A stretch of 13,540 bases of DNA from Sulfuricurvum sp. (GTDB lineage Bacteria; Campylobacterota; Campylobacteria; Campylobacterales; Sulfurimonadaceae), in assembly GCA_030679635.1 (NCBI GenBank), contig JAUXSZ010000229.1:1-13540 (forward strand), read 5' to 3'. Below the pieces are notes generated by a model. The model was not told where the DNA came from. It worked only from the letters and a program-made list of their open reading frames with translations, and did not search any database. Made by a program: the position numbers and the translations under genes. Positions 11,831 to 13,540 of this stretch are shown here, piece by piece (positions within the stretch are counted from its first letter, which is position 1; each line of letters starts with the position of its first letter).

Positions 11831-13540
11831 ATGATGGATGTCCGCGAAGCCTTTTTGGCCTTTTTTGAATCAAAACAACACGATCGTGTGGAGAGTTCTC
11901 CTCTCGTCCCTGATGATGCAACATTGCTGTTTACGAATGCAGGAATGGTTCCATTCAAGTCTGTCTTTACCGGCGATATTCCAATTCCCGCTAATCCGAG
12001 AGCAACCAGTGCACAGACCTGTATCCGTGCAGGGGGGAAACATAATGACCTAGAGAACGTCGGTCATACGGCGCGTCACCATACGTTTTTCGAGATGCTT
12101 GGAAATTTCAGTTTCGGCGATTATTTCAAAGAAGAGGCCATTGCCCACGCGTGGGAATTTATCACAGAAGTAATGAAGCTTCCTGTTGAAAAACTTTGGG
12201 TTACCGTCCATGAGAGCGATGATGAAGCTGAAGAGATTTGGAAAAAGCACATTTCCGCGGATCGCATTGTCCGTCTAGGGGACAAAGATAATTTTTGGCA
12301 GATGGGGGATACGGGACCATGCGGACCGTGTTCTGAGATATTTGTTGATCAGGGTGCGGAACATTTTAATGGACCTGAGGATTATATGGGAGGCGATGGG
12401 GATCGCTTTTTGGAGATCTGGAACCTTGTCTTTATGCAGTATGAGCGTAATACCAAAGGGGAGCTCAAGAGCCTTCCGAAACCCTCCATTGACACAGGGA
12501 TGGGATTGGAACGTGCGACGGCCGTATTAGAAGGAGTTCTAAGCAACTACGACTCTACGTTGTTTATGCCGATCATCCGTAAAGTTGAAGCACTTATCGG
12601 CAAGCCGTACACGTATGCCACAGGGGCATCATACCGCGTTATCGCCGATCATATCCGTACGGTGATGTTTCTCCTTTCACAGGGGGTCAATTTCTCGAAC
12701 GAAGGGCGCGGCTATGTTTTACGCCGTATCTTACGCCGTGCGGTGCGTCACGGCTATTTACTCGGATTCACGAAACCGTTTATGTATCAGATTGCCGATA
12801 CCGTTATCGAACTCATGGGAAAAACCTACCCGTATCTTGGAGAAAAAGCCAATGCAGTGAAAGAGCAGATCATGCTCGAAGAGGAGCGATTCTTTAAAAC
12901 AATCGCATCGGGCATTGAGCTGTTTGGGGAAGAGCTGAAAAAGACCGATAACGTTTTCAGCGGCGAAGTGGCGTTCAAGCTCTACGATACCTTTGGCTTT
13001 CCTCTTGATCTGACCGAAGACATGCTGCGTGAAAAAAATCTCGGCCTTGATGTCGAAAAATTCGAACTGTTGATGAGGGAACAAAGAGAGCGTGCCAAAG
13101 CGGCATGGAAAGGGTCGGGAGATACGGCTGTTGAGGGGGATTTCAAAACCCTTCTTGAGCAATTTGGAGTGAACACTTTCATCGGATACGCCTATACGAA
13201 AGCACCGGTCAAAATTCAAGCGTTATTGGGAGAGAGTTTCCAACGGGTTGAGTCGCTACATGCTGAGCAAAAAGGGTGGGTATTGCTCGAAGAAACCCCA
13301 TTCTATGCGGAAAGCGGCGGCCAGTGCGGCGATAGTGGTCTTTTGGGAGAGAAGGCGATCGTTTTGGAGACGAAAAAGTTTCACGGCCTGAACCTCTCAC
13401 ATATTGAAACACGTGAAACGATCAGCGTCGGTGAAACGGTAGAAGCGATTGTTGATATTTCTCGCAACGAAATTGCCAAACACCACTCGGCGACTCACCT
13501 GTTGCATGCGGCACTCTATGAGTTGCTGGGGGAGCATATT
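11831..13540 (+). CDS. alaS: Alanyl-tRNA synthetase (C-terminus cut by window edge)
   Basis: AlaS charges tRNA-Ala with alanine and removes mischarged serine or glycine; it acts in the cytoplasm. The first 570 codons are present of about 850-880 usual in the family. Residues 1-20 (REAFLAFFESKQH) are the typical start. Class II motif 2 is RHHTFFEMLGNFSFGDYF (82-99); DTGPCGPCSEI spans 160-170; motif 3 is DTGMGLERA (221-229). The tRNA-recognition region follows (RGYVLRRILRRAVRHG). The editing domain begins near 460 with ESGGQCGDSG and reaches the HSATHLLHAAL motif, whose His552 and His556 are zinc ligands; the second Cys/His pair is outside the window. The ATG at 11831 or 11834 could be used. 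It has its own promoter and no functional link to the pilus genes is implied. Confidence 0.97.
   Translation, partial: MMDVREAFLAFFESKQHDRVESSPLVPDDATLLFTNAGMVPFKSVFTGDIPIPANPRATSAQTCIRAGGKHNDLENVGHTARHHTFFEMLGNFSFGDYFKEEAIAHAWEFITEVMKLPVEKLWVTVHESDDEAEEIWKKHISADRIVRLGDKDNFWQMGDTGPCGPCSEIFVDQGAEHFNGPEDYMGGDGDRFLEIWNLVFMQYERNTKGELKSLPKPSIDTGMGLERATAVLEGVLSNYDSTLFMPIIRKVEALIGKPYTYATGASYRVIADHIRTVMFLLSQGVNFSNEGRGYVLRRILRRAVRHGYLLGFTKPFMYQIADTVIELMGKTYPYLGEKANAVKEQIMLEEERFFKTIASGIELFGEELKKTDNVFSGEVAFKLYDTFGFPLDLTEDMLREKNLGLDVEKFELLMREQRERAKAAWKGSGDTAVEGDFKTLLEQFGVNTFIGYAYTKAPVKIQALLGESFQRVESLHAEQKGWVLLEETPFYAESGGQCGDSGLLGEKAIVLETKKFHGLNLSHIETRETISVGETVEAIVDISRNEIAKHHSATHLLHAALYELLGEHI

Noticed and set aside
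12758..13219. 153-residue open frame on the minus strand inside alaS
   Set aside because: It lies wholly antisense to a strongly conserved alaS reading frame and its sequence shows no recognisable domain or start signals.
1..13540. Mobile elements, CRISPR arrays, tRNA or rRNA genes
   Set aside because: No transposase, integrase, regular repeat-spacer pattern or recognisable RNA gene was seen on either strand.

Overview
The window looks like chromosome from a member of the Campylobacterota, most like Sulfuricurvum or Sulfurimonas. This is inferred from the protein style: prepilins that begin with patterns such as MKQNA-FTLIE, signals for bacterial N-glycosylation, sigma-70 promoters with a strong TATAAT and a poor -35, and moderate GC. 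No database search was possible.

Positions 1 to 9842 (minus strand) hold a tightly packed MSHA-type (type IVa-like) pilus locus. In the direction of transcription it encodes a cysteine-free major-pilin candidate, a second pilin, a 941-residue MshQ-like surface protein, four minor pilins (MshD-, MshO-, MshP- and GspH/MshC-like), then the envelope machine MshI (a PilM-PilN fusion), MshJ (PilO-like), MshK (PilP-like) and the secretin MshL, which runs off the left edge. Most neighbours overlap by 1 or 4 bases (TGATG or ATGA), so translational coupling is likely. The order D-O-P and I-J-K-L matches the classical Vibrio msh clusters, but the pilin and MshQ blocks are rearranged. The ATPases and platform protein (MshM, N, E, G, F) are not in the window and may lie beyond position 1.

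Positions 9843 to 10061 are a divergent control region. Facing left is a promoter closely resembling the flagellar sigma-28 (FliA) consensus in front of the major pilin. Facing right is a TATAAT promoter for leuA. Positions 10062 to 11729 encode LeuA (2-isopropylmalate synthase) of the yeast/actinobacterial type. A perfect 18-base palindrome follows, then an extended -10 promoter and the first 570 codons of alaS, cut by the right edge.

The most striking observation is that every pilin and the MshQ-like protein carry many Asp/Glu-X-Asn-X-Ser/Thr sites, the strict acceptor motif of the Campylobacter oligosaccharyltransferase PglB. By hand count 37 of 61 Asn-X-Ser/Thr sites have the acidic residue at -2, against 1 of 10 in the four machine proteins. 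This suggests an N-glycosylated pilus with a glycosylated tip protein, possibly expressed together with late flagellar genes.
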